A stretch of DNA of 6,718 nt from positions 1 to 6,718 of the forward strand of contig JAGPFT010000166.1 in assembly GCA_018056405.1 (NCBI GenBank), written 5' to 3'. Source of the stretch: Anaerolineae bacterium (GTDB lineage: Bacteria; Chloroflexota; Anaerolineae; Aggregatilineales; Aggregatilineaceae). A model generated the notes under the pieces. It had not been told where the DNA came from, made no database searches, and saw nothing but the letters and a program-made list of their open reading frames with translations. Both the position numbers and the translations under genes were made by a program. This document shows, one piece after another, positions 4,885 through 6,718 of this stretch (position 1 is its first letter; each line of letters opens with the position of its first letter).

Positions 4885-4900
4885 GAGGAGAGACTCTTAT

Positions 4901-6427
<1,527 letters not shown>

Positions 6428-6462
6428 GGGTGGCGTCCGCGCAGAAGGGAATGAGGTAAACC

Positions 6463-6718
6463 ATGCCCTCCACACGCGAGATCAGGCGGCGCATCCGCTC
6501 GGTGAAGAACATCAACCAGGTGACGCGCGCCCTGGAGGCGGTGTCGGCGTCGTCGGTGCGCAAGGCGCAGGCTGCTGTACTGGCCAGTCGCCCGTATGCG
6601 CAGCACGCCTACGATGTGCTGGTGAACGTGGCCGCGCAGAGCACCGGCGTGCCGTTGCACCCGCTGCTGGAAGTGCGCCCGGAGGTGACGCGCATCTCGG
6701 TTGTGCTGATCACCGGCG
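6463..6718 (+). CDS. atpG: F1F0 ATP synthase subunit gamma, N-terminal part (cut by window end)
   Basis: The central stalk subunit of F1; rotation of its coiled coil inside the alpha-beta ring drives catalysis. Only the first 85 codons are in the window. The N-terminal helix reads STREIRRRIRSVKNINQVTRALEAVSASSVRKAQ, which matches the family's conserved I-x-x-R-I-x-S-V-K-N-x-x-Q-x-T-x-A start. After it comes the beginning of the Rossmann-like domain (ISVVLITG at the edge). The ATG has GAGG (6453-6456) 6 nt upstream and follows the atpA stop by 35 nt on the same strand, so both are co-transcribed. The order alpha-gamma is the standard F1 operon order, and atpD is expected next, outside the window. 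Confidence 0.95.
   Translation, partial: MPSTREIRRRIRSVKNINQVTRALEAVSASSVRKAQAAVLASRPYAQHAYDVLVNVAAQSTGVPLHPLLEVRPEVTRISVVLITG

Noticed and set aside
4862..4900. TTG at 4862 as the start of AtpA
   Set aside because: It would place the hairpin and the Shine-Dalgarno inside the gene and add an unusual N-terminal extension; 4901 fits the family start.

Overview
The window looks like chromosomal DNA of a GC-rich bacterium, most plausibly a Chloroflexota (Anaerolineae-like) lineage. This is an inference from the style of Rex, ProC and AtpA, from a sortase-motif surface protein, from a Tat-exported amidase, and from dense foldback elements between genes. No rRNA, tRNA or CRISPR array is visible.

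Layout: 1-464 has no gene and holds two foldback elements (C, 20-169; A1, 185-375) followed by a near-consensus promoter (393-421). It drives a secreted, DUF11-like, LPATG-bearing membrane protein (465-1151). Converging on it is a Tat-exported PGRP/amidase_2 protein (1217-1999, minus strand). The amidase is divergent from rex (2216-2842), the NADH/NAD+-sensing repressor. A Rex-box-like 18-mer sits just after the rex promoter, which suggests autorepression. A gene-free stretch (2843-3301) carries a truncated element B1 and a decayed A3. Next is proC (3302-4174, proline biosynthesis). The stretch 4175-4900 is a train of three elements, D (with a 7-8 bp target-site duplication), B2 and A2, then an AT-rich putative promoter and a structured leader. 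The window ends with atpA (4901-6427, F1 alpha) and the start of atpG (6463-end, F1 gamma).

The main structural theme is the intergenic DNA: seven copies of four foldback, MITE-like families (A x3, B x2, C x1, D x1), most with recognisable terminal inverted repeats. They lie upstream of every plus-strand transcription unit except rex. Element D still shows a target-site duplication and sits exactly at the overlap of the proC stop codon with a would-be downstream ATG behind a perfect AGGAGG. This suggests a former translationally coupled cistron was lost.

Functionally the genes are mostly housekeeping. Rex links redox state to respiration genes, and the ATP synthase F1 genes here begin with atpA rather than following F0 genes. 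A possible Rex half-site over the atpA promoter is noted as speculative.
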